Shown here one piece after another: positions 33,000-46,600 of a stretch of DNA of 64,000 nt (positions are counted from its first letter, which is position 1; the number at the start of each line of letters is the position of its first letter). The stretch is from Trichostrongylus colubriformis (taxonomy: Eukaryota > Nematoda > Chromadorea > Rhabditida > Trichostrongylidae). Below the pieces are notes generated by a model. The model was not told the DNA's origin. It saw only the letters and a program-made list of their open reading frames with translations, and ran no database searches. Location of the stretch: assembly GCA_963978905.1 (NCBI GenBank), contig OZ022256.1, positions 12,321,501 through 12,385,500 of the forward strand, given 5' to 3'. A program made the translations under genes and the position numbers.

Positions 33000-35900
33000 T
33001 ACAAGAACATTGTTGAGTGGACGTGGGTGATTGTGGTAGTTAATCAATTTCGATTGTGCTAATGACCAAAAGATAAAAAAGTGTCCCTACGCTGTGGAAT
33101 ACTTGGGTTCAAAATGGTTCTAGTATAAATTGGGAAGTCGTGAAAAACGCTTTGCTACTGGTAGTACTCGCAGCCCTAAATTAGCGTTCACGATTCCCTG
33201 TAACTTGTTTCATAAAGTGTAGCTCTCAAATGACTGTATACATACCTGTGTAATAAGAGCCACAAAAGTTGTGCCAATGATGAGCTTTTTCGTATTTCGA
33301 ACAAATCCTAGCACTCCATGTCGATCCCTGGAAATAATCAATTTTACTTCTAACGAATGTCAGTGGTGGTACTGGTGCAGAAAAAAAAGGTGCCGCTTGA
33401 AACAAGGTCTGGGTCCTTCCAGGCTACTGCCTCTGAGTTTCAGAGTGATTTCCATGAAAAGCATAACAAAAAAGAAACAAAAATGTAAGCAGCGATGTCA
33501 GCATTGGTTGTCTCGTAATAGAATTTGTATGATACGCGGACCCATTTAAAAACGTCTACGAGAGTTAATAGTGATCGAATGCGACGCACATCCCTAGAGC
33601 TTCTTGCTTTTCTCCTATGTCCGTTCCCTTTGCAAGCCCAGAACAATAAATTTATCGGTTTTGAATTCCCTGGGGTATCTTGTCATTTCCTAATTACCCC
33701 TTGTGTGGATTCTTTTCAGCTACAGCATCATCAGCTCATTAAGTGTCCCAGAGGACATTCTTCCCTCTCGAATAGATAGCAAGGAACCGAAGACGAAATT
33801 TTGTGGTATTTTTTCGATGCTAAGAAAGCTTTCCATCATGTTTACGCTGGCGAATGCAGGATGCATGGACTCCAGTCTGTTCCCAAAATCTTGAACCAAA
33901 ATTCCGTTGAGGCCCACTTTTCAAGTCCTGCACAAGACAACCGTACACCTGGGCACAGTAGAGGCTTTATGGAAATGTGAAGGCAATTATTTCAACGGAA
34001 ATCGCCCGCATCATTTGATTATCGCCCACCATCCCACCTCATTTTTTTCAAAATACTAGAATATGCTAGACGACTGATTGGAATCAGCGGGCCATGAAGT
34101 CTGTGCTTGGTGAGGAACACTCCGCCTAGGTAATCCGGACATAAATTGAGCCATAAATGGAAGTTATAACAATACAATGCCCGTTTTCGGAGAATTAGAG
34201 GAAACATAAACAAAGCTCTAGATCTTGCGGACTGAATCAGGTTGGTAGTACTGTAAAGGCTTACCTTTTTAGTGGAAATAAAATAACAGCACATCGTTGG
34301 ACGAACATCACTAACCAGACCCAATTTACAAAACAAGCAGCTGCATTTGAGAAAAACAGCAATATTTTACAGAGGAAAGGCCCTGAAATAAAAGAACTTT
34401 TATCAAAAACTCAACTCTAAAAACATAACATTTCAAACAAATCAACAACTTTGTCTACTGATTTATTTGAGAAGCCAGCAAAGCATTCTTTCATAAGTTT
34501 GAAGGGGTGTGGACGGTATACAAATTTTTGAGTATAAAAAGTGTAATTTAGATCACACAACCGAAGGTTTGGTAGCATCAAAGCATCAGAATTTATGCGA
34601 AATCGGTGTCAGTTTATCCTGAATAAAATGAATCACAAAAATGTGGACCAAAAACTGTACTGACGTCTTAGATACAGGACCACACCTCGCGGTACATAAA
34701 TAACCTCCATATCCATACTACAGTAAACTTGAGCGTTAAAAGGATCGTATATGCTATTATCGCGCACATTATGGCACAATTATATGCCAAACTTCCTCGT
34801 AAGGTGCTAAAGTGCGCACGTGCCTCCTGCTATGTCGTAAAGTCGCGTGGAAAAGTAGTGAAAGCAGCGAAAAAGTCGATGGCAAGGATTACTGTATGTG
34901 TTCTGTACTGGGGTGCACCGGGCATGACGTTATATTCAAGCATGGCTGATTGAATGATTCTTGACTCGTGGTTGATTGAATGATTCTTGACTTGATCACC
35001 CAAGTCTTATCAAACTAAGGTGTTCCTTTTCTGATATCGGAACCCTGGTATTTGGTAAAATTGTCGATCTTACAAAAAAGGTAACAAAAATAAAATCAAC
35101 GGAAGAATCAAAAGCTTTCATTTTTGAGCGTTCATGAAGTGGTTGAGACCGTGAGGAAGGCTGGGGAGGTGGTGGCGAACATTATTCTCTGATACAAACT
35201 GATACTCAATGATACCCTCGTTTTAATAGAGAACCATACTCTTTTAATAGGACCACCACTCAAGGCGCCTGAATGTACAATAATAATTATATGTAATTGC
35301 TCATCCCCAAGAGATGCTAACAGCCTATTATAGCCATCGTTCTACTTGCATGACGTAAAAGGGAAGCTAAAAAACATTTGGAATCTTTTGATGCTTCAAC
35401 CAAACACCCTCCTCCGCTCTCAAAAGAGGTCTATATTTGATCTGAACAACAAGCACATGACGTCACACTGTAGAATTCTTTATCCACTAATAGATATGCT
35501 ACTACTGATAAAAATTGACTTCTTCTCGCCTAAAAAGAAGGCCTCTCCTTTTGAATGTCACATGAGAAAAATAGTTATGTATCAATATGTATGTAATATT
35601 ATTATTTCTAAATACTAATATTATATTGTACTGCTAATATTAATATCAATATATTGTATTAATATATGTAATACATCTTAGGGAAGCATCTATGGAGCCA
35701 CCTGGCCACAGCCACTTCCTTGTTTGTTGTGATAATCATCGCAAGCATGCGCGGTACAGGGCTTGCAGCAGCATCCACAGTAGCACTTGCCAGCGATTCC
35801 CTAAGCGGCTGCTCATATAAATTTAGCAAGAGCGGCCACTCACTAAACGCCGCAATGATTGCTAAAAAACCTCGCATTCAAATTGGAGAGCCCCTTTTTT

Positions 35901-36414
35901 CCGTTGATGGTTCAAATGAAAACGCGGTTGAAGTGGGTGACGCCACTTAGCCTCCCTAATTCCTCGTGAAGGTACATCTTCAAAAAGCTTTTTTTATGAG
36001 ATTCTGGAAAGCCTATTTGTGCGGTAGTGCATGCAATAACAGCAATCGCAATTTATATAGTTCAAGCCTAACGGTAGTTGAGGTGTGGCGGTCCTGTACC
36101 GCTCGCATCTCAGCGATGTGAAGAAATGTTTCGTAAAGTTCGAAAATTCCATTGAGTTGAAAGAAATCCTATCCGGCAGCGTATATCAGATATTTGGAAT
36201 AATTGAGAAAAATTAAAGATTAAAGATTATCCAAAATTAAAGTTCAAAGATCAGGCCTAACAATGCTATTAAGTAAACTATTATTTCAAAAATTGTCAAC
36301 GTTTGTGGAAGGATTGAGAGGAGATCATTAGGACGCAAAAAACATATGCCTGAAGTGAGACTCATTTGTGAATTGAAAATTAGCGAAAATTCTAATATTC
36401 CGGGAGAAAGCCGT
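33000..36414. other. Gene-poor stretch with two unexplained open segments
   Basis: 33720-33917 (-) and 35663-35950 (both strands) look more protein-like than their surroundings but match no family I know; see findings. A short direct repeat (GATTGAATGATTCTTGACT) is at about 34947-34995. 35580-35680 is very AT-rich. Confidence 0.45.
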
Positions 36415-36844
36415 CTATAAGGGTATGTCTCTGCCTGTTATCACAAATTCAATAATCGTTGTTATTCACTAAACATTTAATTCATGTAATCTCAAAAACT
36501 CTTAGAAAATAGCAAAACGTACCCTTCATGGAGATGAAGAGTGATTGTGACATGATATCGATAAGAATAATGAATAGTGTGGTGAGATCGGCAAATACGA
36601 TCCAGACCAGGAAATGGAAGTGGTGAGATTTCTTTAATTGAAACAGCTTCACCAGCGCCTATAAGGTGGGTGAAAATCAATAAATGGATCGAATGACACC
36701 TGTAAGTTCGACTTCGTCAGAACTTACCCATGATATCACGGCTACTGATATGAAAATAATAAACAGTATTAACCAGAACTGTATTTGTGATACCATCACC
36801 CACACACGTAACAGATCTTCTTCACCTTTAAGGGATTTCGGCAT
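36415..36844 (-). CDS. Tentative small two-span membrane protein, 3 exons
   Basis: Reading the - strand, exon 1 is 36844-36728, exon 2 is 36658-36523 and exon 3 is 36434-36415 (TAG). The exon 1 donor is a perfect GTAAGT and the exon 2 donor is GTACGT. Acceptors are TTATAG and AACAG, and phases agree. The product is 90 residues with two strongly hydrophobic stretches, about residues 22-39 and 54-73, separated by a Lys/His-rich turn (KLFQLKKSHH). The start ATG directly follows TTTTACAG, which could be a trans-splice acceptor with almost no 5'UTR. The frame stays open upstream to 37099, but that extension runs into a transposon fragment, so I do not use it. No family is recognised. The last 7-codon exon is the weakest part; a longer protein with another terminal exon is possible. 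Confidence 0.35.
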
Positions 36845-37086
36845 CTGTAAAAGGAACTGTTCTAAGAGGGCAATTTCAAATTGCGTTCGACACAATCGAT
36901 CAGACGACGGGTCGATATATTGATTGATCGAGTTACAAGTATTAAGAAATCCGAAGAGCACAATCGAATGAACGAAAAGGTTCATAGCGTTCAAGTGGAA
37001 AGAAAGGCGTGCGAATGCAATATAATAGTACGAAATGAAGGACCGCCCATTCTCAAAAATCGAAATTTCAAGGAACATTGAAAATA

Positions 37087-37222
37087 CGGGGAGTGCCAAA
37101 AAGAGTAGTTTTGCTCACGGCTCACATCCGCCAAGTATACAGAACACAGTAAAACGAAAGAGATGGAAGTATTGAGGCAAAATATTCTCGGAATGTTCCT
37201 TTAGAAGCAGGAGCAAGCTCAG
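37087..37222. mobile_element. Truncated end of the CAGGGGGTGCC element
   Basis: This stretch matches the reverse complement of the right end of the 32243-32989 element over about 135 bp: CGGGGAGTGCCAAAAAGAG, then CTCACGGCTCACATC, then GAAAGAGATGGAAGTATTG. The opposite end is absent. It lies 243 bp upstream of the tentative - strand membrane gene and overlaps its non-supported N-terminal open frame. Confidence 0.7.
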
Positions 37223-40200
37223 ACTCACTACTTTTACCATATTCAGCTTTTCCGCAAGATTTATTGAAAAGTGTGATCACGTAAAGAACATAAGATATAT
37301 CAAATTCTTTGTAAACTCATCACTTTCACTGTTGCAAAGATATACTAGCGACAGTCAACTTCCTTTAGGCTCAGTTCTTGAGGCTTTGTTCTTAAATGGA
37401 GAATAAAATTACACAGAAAACAGTTTCATCTGAATGTATAAGTGGAGAGCTGCAACTTTTGTTCATCTCGTCAAATAAGCGTCTGTTGTAGGACTTCTTA
37501 GTGATCTTATTCAGTAGCATTTGATCTGTACCTCCTGTGGTTTGATCGTGAATATGGGTGTTTGACCATGGAATTGACCAGGTCTCAGGGATATATAAAC
37601 CCGCCATAGAACCATAGTTTATGTTCGTTGTATTTCAATAAATCTTCTCGTCTACTGGTGTTCTACGGCAGCCACTCCAATATCTACCACAGCGTCAGAG
37701 ATATATGTACGGTACACAATGAATACTGTTGAGCGGTAAGAGCCGAATATCCCTGGCACGAGTGCAACAAAAGAAACGAACAATATAAATGTTATCATCA
37801 ATTTTCGATCCGATCCATTGATTTCGGTTGACGGCGCTGATGTTCGGGGAACTACGAGTCGATGACAGGACTCAGGTAGCGACGTCGAGTTTTGCCCACA
37901 TCCATCGAAGGGCAGCTTTGAGGAGTTCGGAACTTTGATGAGATGTTGCGCAGGCCTCTCTCCTCGATATCCTCAAGTGGAACAGTCCGGAAGGTTGAGA
38001 TCAGGCGAGGCTCCTCGTGACTAGATCGTTTTCAAGGGCTCTTAGGTTCGCGTTCTGTTCTCGTGTCCTATCCCGAGCGCCGTCATCTGAAATCAAGGAA
38101 TCGAAAAGTAATGATAACCTACATATGATTCAGGATTGTTATGAATATTTATCACCCAATTTTCGGTTATTTCGTCAAACTTCTGCCAGAAGCATTCGGT
38201 TTTCTACCGCATAATAGTACATATTCAATGCACACCCTGCAGTGCCAGTGGAATCCATTCGAATTCTTAGTACATATCGATCGGTGGAAAGCGTTAGCGG
38301 ATATACATTGGTAAAAGAGCTCTTAAGAGTATCACTAGTAAGATTAAAAATGTGGCAATGGTTTTGTAGTGCAGTAATGGATATTACAGCTTGAATGCAT
38401 AGCGAACAGAAGGCGAATAGAGTTCATTTAGTACATTTGAACGGCTGCAGGCGTGGCGCAGACGGGTGGTTACGTTCGTTCAAGCGAGCTAAATTTGGTG
38501 ACTCAGTTGTATTTTTCGTGCTGCTCCAATCATATCTGGAGGTTCGAACATCAACGTGAGAGGAGTAACCCTGGAAGTACGTCTAATTGGCACGACGACA
38601 AATCCACACCCTGAAGGTCAGAGGTCCGAAAGGATTTCAAGGTTTGCCTGGTACTGGGCGAAGATTCAGACACTGACAAAGCCTACCAGGCTGATAAGGA
38701 AAGGTCAGTAGGTTAGCGTGGCCATTCTCAATAAGATGCACATCGCCACATGCGTCACTGTGGTCAATTCTGGCTATCCAACGGCCTTACTGATGGCAAA
38801 GTGCCTCGCCAATGAGATGACACAGGCAAGTCACAGGCAAATTTTGACTCATCGTAACTCGCTTCAGAATGCCAGGTAGCAGTTTTGGTTTTCACAGTTA
38901 TAATCAGCGTTCGAAGCTCTATCGATCCCCCCGGGTCTTATTTCAAAGTTCCATGGGAAGTAAAATACCTTTCCTTGTAAGTGGAGGCGTACGTAGCACC
39001 CGATTTATGCGCTTTCGCAGATCCAAAGGTACTTCGTGCTCAGGAAATGAAATAGACGAGTTTTTAGCCTAATCGAAATTTCGCCCTTAATCCTGTGGGA
39101 TTCCTGATTTTGGAAGAATACACGGACTGGCAATCACATTTGAGTTCAGCGTCTCAACGCGTACACCGATGTGGACTTCATTGAGAATGGATACTGACCC
39201 CTTGATTTTCCCTTGCTAGGAACTACAGTAGTCAAAACATCTGATAGGAGAGCGCGAAAGTCAATATATCGGTCGGTGAAACACATGGGGTTTAGCGGGT
39301 AGGCAATAATTTCAGCTGGCTCTCTTTAGGAAGCTGATACAAAACTTAACTGCTGGAAATTCTATTGAGATTTGTATTTCCGTATTTTTGTGTTTCCTGC
39401 TTTTCCGCAGCCATCATATGACTACGGACGTTATCCTTCATAAATATCGCCGTCACATGAAATTTGCGTCGATTCACCGAAAGTCAAGTTCAAATAGTCG
39501 TATGTTGAATGTTTTGCTTATAACTCTGCACTTTACTTCCGTTATAGCCATCAAGTTGAGCTTGGTGCAGTCAGGTTGAAATGACACATTTCCGTTTCCC
39601 GTTTTTATAAGAATTTCCATCTCATAAAGGAATATGGTAACAAATCGCCGATAAGTTCAGGATAAAGGAGAGGTCGTTTTCATAATTGATTTTCCGCTTG
39701 ACATGAGCAACGCGTTAAATCCTCATGAGGTCCGAATCGTCGTTGATTTGCTCCGTGGATGAGCCCGACACCCACTAGCAGACTGGTGGTAGGTATGGTG
39801 GCTCAGTAATTTTGAACTCTTGAACACATCAGAGCGACTTACCATCCTCACCCCATCAACAAACGGAAAAAACCTTATAATCATGTAATCGCAAACGATG
39901 CATTTCCTGCCGGACCAGATCACGACCTATGTAATATGCCCGCAGAAATAGGTTCGACAGTTAATGTGCCCCAGAGTTCCTTCAAAAGGATTTAAAATTC
40001 AAAGGAATCATTTACGCTTCGAGTTACTCTGTTGCTCACATGTATCTGTTGTGTTTGCTAACCACAAGAACATGCAAGCTTTCACGCGAAAAACAAGGAT
40101 TCGATCAAGTTACAGTTCCTTGAGTAACATTCGGTGAGGTGGGGTTAATCGTGGCACAAGGGCTCTGGGAGCTAAACAGCGGCGGTCACGTGATCGGAGA

Positions 40201-41135
40201 TGCAGCGTGAGAAGCATCAACATTGGGCGGGAAAATTTGAACTGCGCTCTGCTCGACGACGGCTGTTCAAATGGTTCTCGGCGGGAAGCCAAATCAGTTG
40301 CTCGTTTACAGTTTTTCCGATTTCTGCATGGAAAGAAAGAGGATTCCTCGGTCCTTCTCGTTTATGTTCATGTACTGTATCTAGTAGAGATATCGTGGAG
40401 GGGGGGGGGACAGAATCATGTAATTCCCGTGGATCATTCTTTTGTCCATGTGCGAAAGCTTTGACTTCAGCCTAGAACTCAGGTGGCGCTCTTCAACCTA
40501 GCGCTGAAGTAGATCACAGTCCTACATACCAATACTTGCTCTAAATACTAGCGGATCCTGATCGGATTCTGCTTTTTGATGTCTTAATCCTTTTTTTCAG
40601 CTGCGAGCATAAATGGAAAGGTGATGGCTTCCATTCAGTTGGTGAATTACTGATGGAATAATTATAGCAGCCCATTGAGAAGGTCAGAAAGTCCTAGAAT
40701 GCTGGGATTGGCGAGAAGAGACATCAATGGTTGGGATGGAGTCAATGGGATCACACGGTACTGAATTTTTCACAAATGAAGGCTACGACGGCTTTGAATG
40801 AAAGTGCCCTAGAACGTTAGGATCCCCACGAAAGATTGACAAAATCGTAAAACATGTCGGCGGTACGATAAGAGCAAAGCAGGTGAAAACTCAACCATGA
40901 ATCATTATGAAGCACCTGTTCAATTCAGATATGTAACGATCAAATCGAATTGTGAGCACAACGATCAGAGATTATGAGAGCCGTTAAAGTCGAGTCACAG
41001 GTGTAAAATCCATTCCTAAACTTTAAATTGTGATTACAACTTTCATGCTATCAGTGATGCTCGTACTATGGCCTTCACAACCAATTAATTCGGTTGGGGT
41101 GACTAAGTACTTCTCCAGAAGGGCATATAATCGCC
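37223..41135. other. Gene-poor stretch
   Basis: It contains the possible SINE head at 38450. A 10-G run is at 40400-40409 and a GC-richer block at 40130-40300 has overlapping ORFs on both strands. No multi-exon reading could be assembled. Confidence 0.45.
38450..38575 (+). repeat. Possible tRNA-derived SINE head
   Basis: The A-box-like TGGCGCAGACGGGTGG is followed about 85 nt later by the B-box-like GGAGGTTCGAACATC. Spacing and order fit a degenerate tRNA-derived promoter, but the cloverleaf is not recoverable. No poly-T terminator or tail defines the 3' limit. Confidence 0.35.
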
Positions 41136-41428
41136 CAGATTATAAGTTCAAGATGTCAGGATGGTACACCATAGTAGACAGGATTTCAAGTAGTGACTGT
41201 TGATGTATATAACATGTCACGTTGCTGTAAATGCACAATGTCGTAATCGTCATGTCGCCTCGCTGTTACCTTTGCTTGCTATCACCTAGCGTCTATAACA
41301 ATTACCTGGTACCATACAGGTACAGGTTTCAATTCGAGCGCATTTGAGGGCATTTAAGGTTATATGTACAACTAGAACTTTTTCGGATATACCATACTGA
41401 CATTCTAAACTTATAAGTTGAGGACACT
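41136..41428. repeat. MITE of about 290 bp, same family as 6522-6816
   Basis: The left end GATTATAAGTTCAAGATGTC-AGGATGGTACACCATA and the right end (TATACCATACTGACATTC, then TAAACTTATAAGTTG) are inverted. No coding content. The motif AGGATGTCAGGATGG also marks solo ends at 16855-16890 and 49420-49460. Confidence 0.65.
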
Positions 41429-41692
41429 ATAACAGCTCTATAACCGATTTATAAAAGCATAAAAAGTAAATATAATGCTACCCAGATAATGACAATAAAT
41501 AAAGAAATGAAATTTTCGACATCGATCAACGCCTTCAGGATTGGTCAAGTCTTGAACTTTCAATAGCAATAATGTAGAGATATCTGAATTGGCAGGTGTT
41601 TGAACTGTAAAGTGTTGCTTGCCAGACACCAGTCACGTGTACGCTGTTTCTTTGCAGATTAGTTTAGCACAGGGTCAAGCACTGCGTTGAGG

Positions 41693-41975
41693 AGATTGTT
41701 CATAGGAATCGCAAGGGGTCCGAAGAAAGAGGAAGATGCAAGGAAATGATTATTTTGTAACGAACATTCAAAGTGAGAAGCGATAATCGGTGGAAAAACC
41801 CGGATTCAACCGCGCGACGCCGTGGTATGTATTCGCATCATCACACTGACTTTCCGAGTTATCCGCTGCAGAGATGTCATTTGTTGTCTCGTAGAGTGTA
41901 TTTCATCAAGTCATGATGATGTGAAATCAGTAAAACAACACCTAGCAACAAACAAGTAAAACAGTTGCATCCAGA
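41693..41975. repeat. Dispersed repeat, copy 2
   Basis: Same block order as the intron 6 copy, from AAGGGGTCCGAAGAAAGAGG to AACAAGTAAAACAGTT. It lacks the 3' third present in the other two copies (the CTTGGCAAGG-GTCGTGTGTGCA region). Confidence 0.75.
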
Positions 41976-42725
41976 AGCGCTTCAGCTCGAAATAAGGCTT
42001 ATACATAAATCGCGGTCAATAAATACGACCCTCTCTTCTTGACCAAGCCAAAATATTATCCCTTTCAAACACTTTCAACCTTGGTGTAGCTACTCCTTTA
42101 CAGAAGAAGATAGGCATAGGTGTGTAGCCTTGTGTCGAATTTTCGCTTTGCGGCGTCGCGCTCGCTGGAAACTTGCTCAAGACGCTATGGGCTGGTACAA
42201 TGGAGGTCCTCAAAGAAATAGTTGCTTATCACATCATTACCTTAAAGCAACCACTTTTGTGAACAAAAAAAACAAAATAGTAACATAAAAAGTGAAAGAA
42301 AAATTAGGATTACATAATAACAACCCTAATCAAGAAATAACTGATTTGGGCGTGAATCTGTAAAGGGAGTGTACGCAATGTACGCAATCCCACACGAAGA
42401 AATTCGCGGCACCGCTCGCCGCGAGCGGCCACGCGGAAGTCCGACACCTGGATAGGAATACTGGATCGCGCCAGATAGGCGTGGTCAATCTAGCACTATA
42501 AACGGACGTCATGGCAAAGCTTGTTGTCACCGTTATACTTATAATATAGCAGATTTGCGGGAATAGACGATTACATTACGGGATCAGCATCACGTGAAGG
42601 ATAAACTTCGAAAAATAAGGAATATTATCACAAAGATTGGAAAATCGCTCAAATGGCGGCATGGGTCTCTACGATGCCATAAATTATGCAAAATTGAGCT
42701 TCTCAATACGAGAAAGCGGGTTCTA

Positions 42726-43624
42726 TTAGGTTGTAAGGAAAGTTCTGGCCGCTTTTTCGCAATCACAAGATAAATTTAAATATCAGAGCGCGTCAACATG
42801 AATCAGCTGACATATTGTGCTCGTTAGATAGAGAAAAAGTTGCTCTTTCAGAATATATGTTTTATTTGGAATGCCACAAGGTTTTCAATTTATTAGGGAA
42901 GTTTTAAAGTGCTGCGAAAATGGCACTTTTAAGATGACTTCACTTCAAGAGTTCTTGTTCAGCCGAGTCCCAGCGAAGGTGACCACAAATGTGAATGCTG
43001 CAAGAGGAGGGGGTGTATCACTGGATGGAACACATTGTCTCCGGTTTCAGAAGTGCAGAAATGAGGACGAGCTGCTCGAATTTTCAATTGATCAAATCGC
43101 TTTAACTAAAACGGCAGAAGGCGATGAGCGTCCATATTTGCAGGGGATATCCACAAGTATTGGCCCTCAACAAGCAACCTTAGCTGACCACCTCAAGTGA
43201 CCTTGATTTGGAAAAATCCAAAAAAATGGGTGCCGCGGGACCCCCCACGGCAGTCATGCGCAAGCGCAATTTTCACAAATCCTCTTCCACTAATTGAAGC
43301 AGTTGCAGGGTGAGGCCCTTACTCGTCTATCATGCTCATCAGATCTAGCGCTAACTATGCCCCACTTCCCAAAACATCTGGCCAGCTCCTTCAGTAGCAG
43401 TGTGTTCAGAAAGAGTGGCGATTTGAAGTCGACTTTTTTTCATTTCGCGCAATATAAATTATCAGCCCTTTATCAAATTGAGATGTGTAGGTATGCATAG
43501 TGTTGCCAAGAGTGTGGCGAATCTAATGGTGCTCACTCTGTGAGAAAAGATGCACTCTGAGCCGAGTTATGATCTCTCGAAGTTGAAATTTCAAAAACCG
43601 GCCAAAACTTTCCTTACAACCTAA
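42726..43624. mobile_element. Non-autonomous mariner-type element carrying an unrelated ORF
   Basis: Inverted ends TTAGGTTGTAAGGAAAGTTC / GAACTTTCC-like ACAACCTAA are flanked by TA (42724-42725, 43625-43626). The 899-bp interior shows no HDNARPH, YSPDLAPSD or HTH motif on either strand. Instead it has an open 109-codon + strand frame at 42871-43200 that I do not recognise. The element could be a non-autonomous derivative with captured host sequence, or a mariner too decayed to read. Confidence 0.7.
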
Positions 43625-43626
43625 TA

Positions 43627-46600
43627 CATTGTACGGGATTACCTATCTGAGAGAAAATCGATAAATCGAAAAATTTATCGAAGTTCATTGATCGCAATTC
43701 TGGACCATCGAAAGGAATGATCTCCATGGAGAAGAATGATCAACGGCGAGCGATTTAGCGAGTTCTCCATGAGTGCGACTATGGTTGCTTATTCGTAAAT
43801 GTGAAAACTTCTGAAAACGTTAGAACGATTAATAGTGGCGCTGTTACCGCACGTGTGATGCGAACATCAGCTCATAGTAAGTAGACCGCTCCAATAACCA
43901 AACTCTTCCAAGCCTCTGGAATTGACTACTTGTTAATGAAAAGTATAGCACTTGCTTCAACACGCCTGCTTCTCACAATTCAGTGTGAAGGTGGGTTGCA
44001 ATTTTATCGAAGGAAACTGCATACTGCAATTTCTTTCTAGAGATTTCTTTAACGCGAAATGTTTCTGAGTGCACCTGAACAATATGGTTTCGTGAGCAAC
44101 TGAGCAAATATGGTCGGAGCCTTTCAGAAAAGCTCACAAAGAATTAATGCTGTTGTGTTCTCGTAATAACTCTGAAAGGTAGTCACTCAGTTGGCAATCA
44201 GTGACATGACTCGTTCCGAGTGTCCTGATCCTCATCCGTCTAACGCAATTCAATCAAAGTAAAGTAGTGCTCTAGTGACATGTCATGAGGAGGAAAATGC
44301 GACTACTCCCCTGGCTGGCTTACATAAAGACTGTAGAAGGTCTTGAAGGCCGGAGAAGCATTCCCCTCTTCAGTTTTTGTATGACACGTGTTAGAAAAGC
44401 AATAAATGTTAGAAAAGCACGTAGAAAAACAACTGTGAGGTGATGAGACCCTAGAAACAGCGATCCGAGGATTACGCTTTCTAAATATAAAGCATACTGG
44501 AAAACTCTTCGATACCTCTGATAAGAACTACGTCAAGGAGAGACGAAATTTTGTAAGTCTTTGAAAAGGTACTTTATCACAAAAACTGAGAATTTTCTAA
44601 GGTATCTCTCAGCACTAGCAGTCCAATACATGTAGTGTCCGTTATAGAATAGCTGCGAATCCAGATAGTCACACCTTTTGAAAACTATCCAAACAGGAGA
44701 GTCTCAAAGTTCTTCCACCAATTATTATGGGTATTCCACGATATAGTCAATGACGGATTTTGTCATAGCTCTTTCGGTGTTCCCGAGAAACCAAACCCTA
44801 GTGAAACGATCCACATGAAAGCATTCAAGCTCTACCGAGATCTGATCATAACAAATGAAAAAAACAACAAAAATCGCACTGTTCTTGTGACTGTGAAAAT
44901 AAGAAAAATTCAGAGTTGAGCAATGCCTTTTCAGGATGAGCCACGCCCTATACAGGATCGTAGTTGCACTTAAATCAAATTGAACTACTCAATCTAAACC
45001 ATGTAACCATCTAAAAACAATAGAGTTAACCTTAATTTAATTGAAAATTGTCTAGTTCCGATGCCTCGTGTTGATCTAATGGTAAGTATGTGTTGAACAA
45101 TGCGAGACTTGCAAAAATTATTCCACAAGACTCAAAAAAGCTTCCACAAAATAGGTGCAAAAATCGTTGCTAAGAAATCTTTGAGATGTACAGGCAAGCT
45201 TAATTAACTTCATTAACATTCAAACTGCGTTACTAGTTGCGATCGCTGCTCTACAAGTTGTGTTAATGTCCTCTCGAGTAATCTACCATAACCCGAAGAG
45301 GATGGAAAGTCAGGTTTTTCTTGCCGGGATGCTGCCGACGATTTTATTCAGATATTGATGTCTATCCCTCGTCCCTATTCGGCTATCCCTCGATGCGGCT
45401 ATCGTCCGTACTCATGTGATTATACGATTCATATGTATAATCTGAATATAGCTTGTGTTTGATAGCCTCTATTAACAAGTAATAATCGTCGTTGTGAACT
45501 AATAATACCCTCACTGAGTAGGAGATACTGGATATTGGATAGCATTCTATTTATTTATCCCTCAAGTGCTACCACATATTGCATTCTCGGCGAAACATGA
45601 ATTATCGCTTCATGTTATCCTCTTTTCGGAGTACGTCAGACCTTTAACACAATTGCAGGGTAAGGAGACGCTATACTAATCTCTCAACATTCTTAAAGGA
45701 CACTCAGGACACTCTTGGAAACTATGGTATGGTGATTCTGTGCAACAACAAGGCACTCAAAATCATGAAAGTACGCGATCCTCAGCTACATATTCATAGA
45801 AATTGCCCAACAGAGGCGCGACTAAATTAAAGGTGATAAAATAATTTTCAGGATCAGCTTATAAGAGCATCAACGAAGTTGATTTTGTGTCCTGCTATAG
45901 CACCCTGGTGCTCCTCACTAATCTTGGAGGGAAGAAAGGTGAATGATGGTCAGGACACTTGAATTGGGTCACCGCGCAGTGCGTACTGAGTTATCGTAAA
46001 TGCACGACAGGTGCTTCGTTGAAACCGTTGAAAGCTGACCGCTGGCTCAAGATAGGGACCGCCGTCTCTTCGCGTGCGCTGACCTAATTTAAGTGTCTTG
46101 ACACCCACCCATGATAGGCCAGTCACACTAAGCAGATTCGGCATTCGCCTCGTTTCTTTCACTTGTACCTCTGCGAGTGTAGGATAGATGTCGAGCCTAT
46201 GGAATCACTTTGCTAAGAATGGGATGACAGGAGACGTTGTTAGGTTGCACTTGCTGTTATTTATCAGTTTATCACTTTTAGGTTAAAAGTCCCTTTTAAA
46301 AGGTAAAGTGGTAAATTAGGAATACACTAGTAGTCACCGATGGCGCGCACTGCTACTGTCATGATGCGGAGATCCAGTTCCGCAATAACGCCCACCCAAG
46401 CCATCCAAGCCATTCCTCCGTGGTCGGTGCATCGCTGCCAGACTTGTCTAATTGTAAAAGGAGAAAAGCACTGACCTGTACGTCAGCGCGAGTCCATCGC
46501 ATTCACCTGCCACCACGATTCTGAATTGTACTGAAATGCACGGCGCATTCCAACAAGGGATTGATTAACGCCAAAAACGTTATCCTTTATCCTACATTTT

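Noticed and set aside
36845..37099. N-terminal extension of the - strand membrane gene to M at 37099
   Set aside because: It enters a transposon end at 37087 and is better explained as an accidentally open frame upstream of a splice acceptor.
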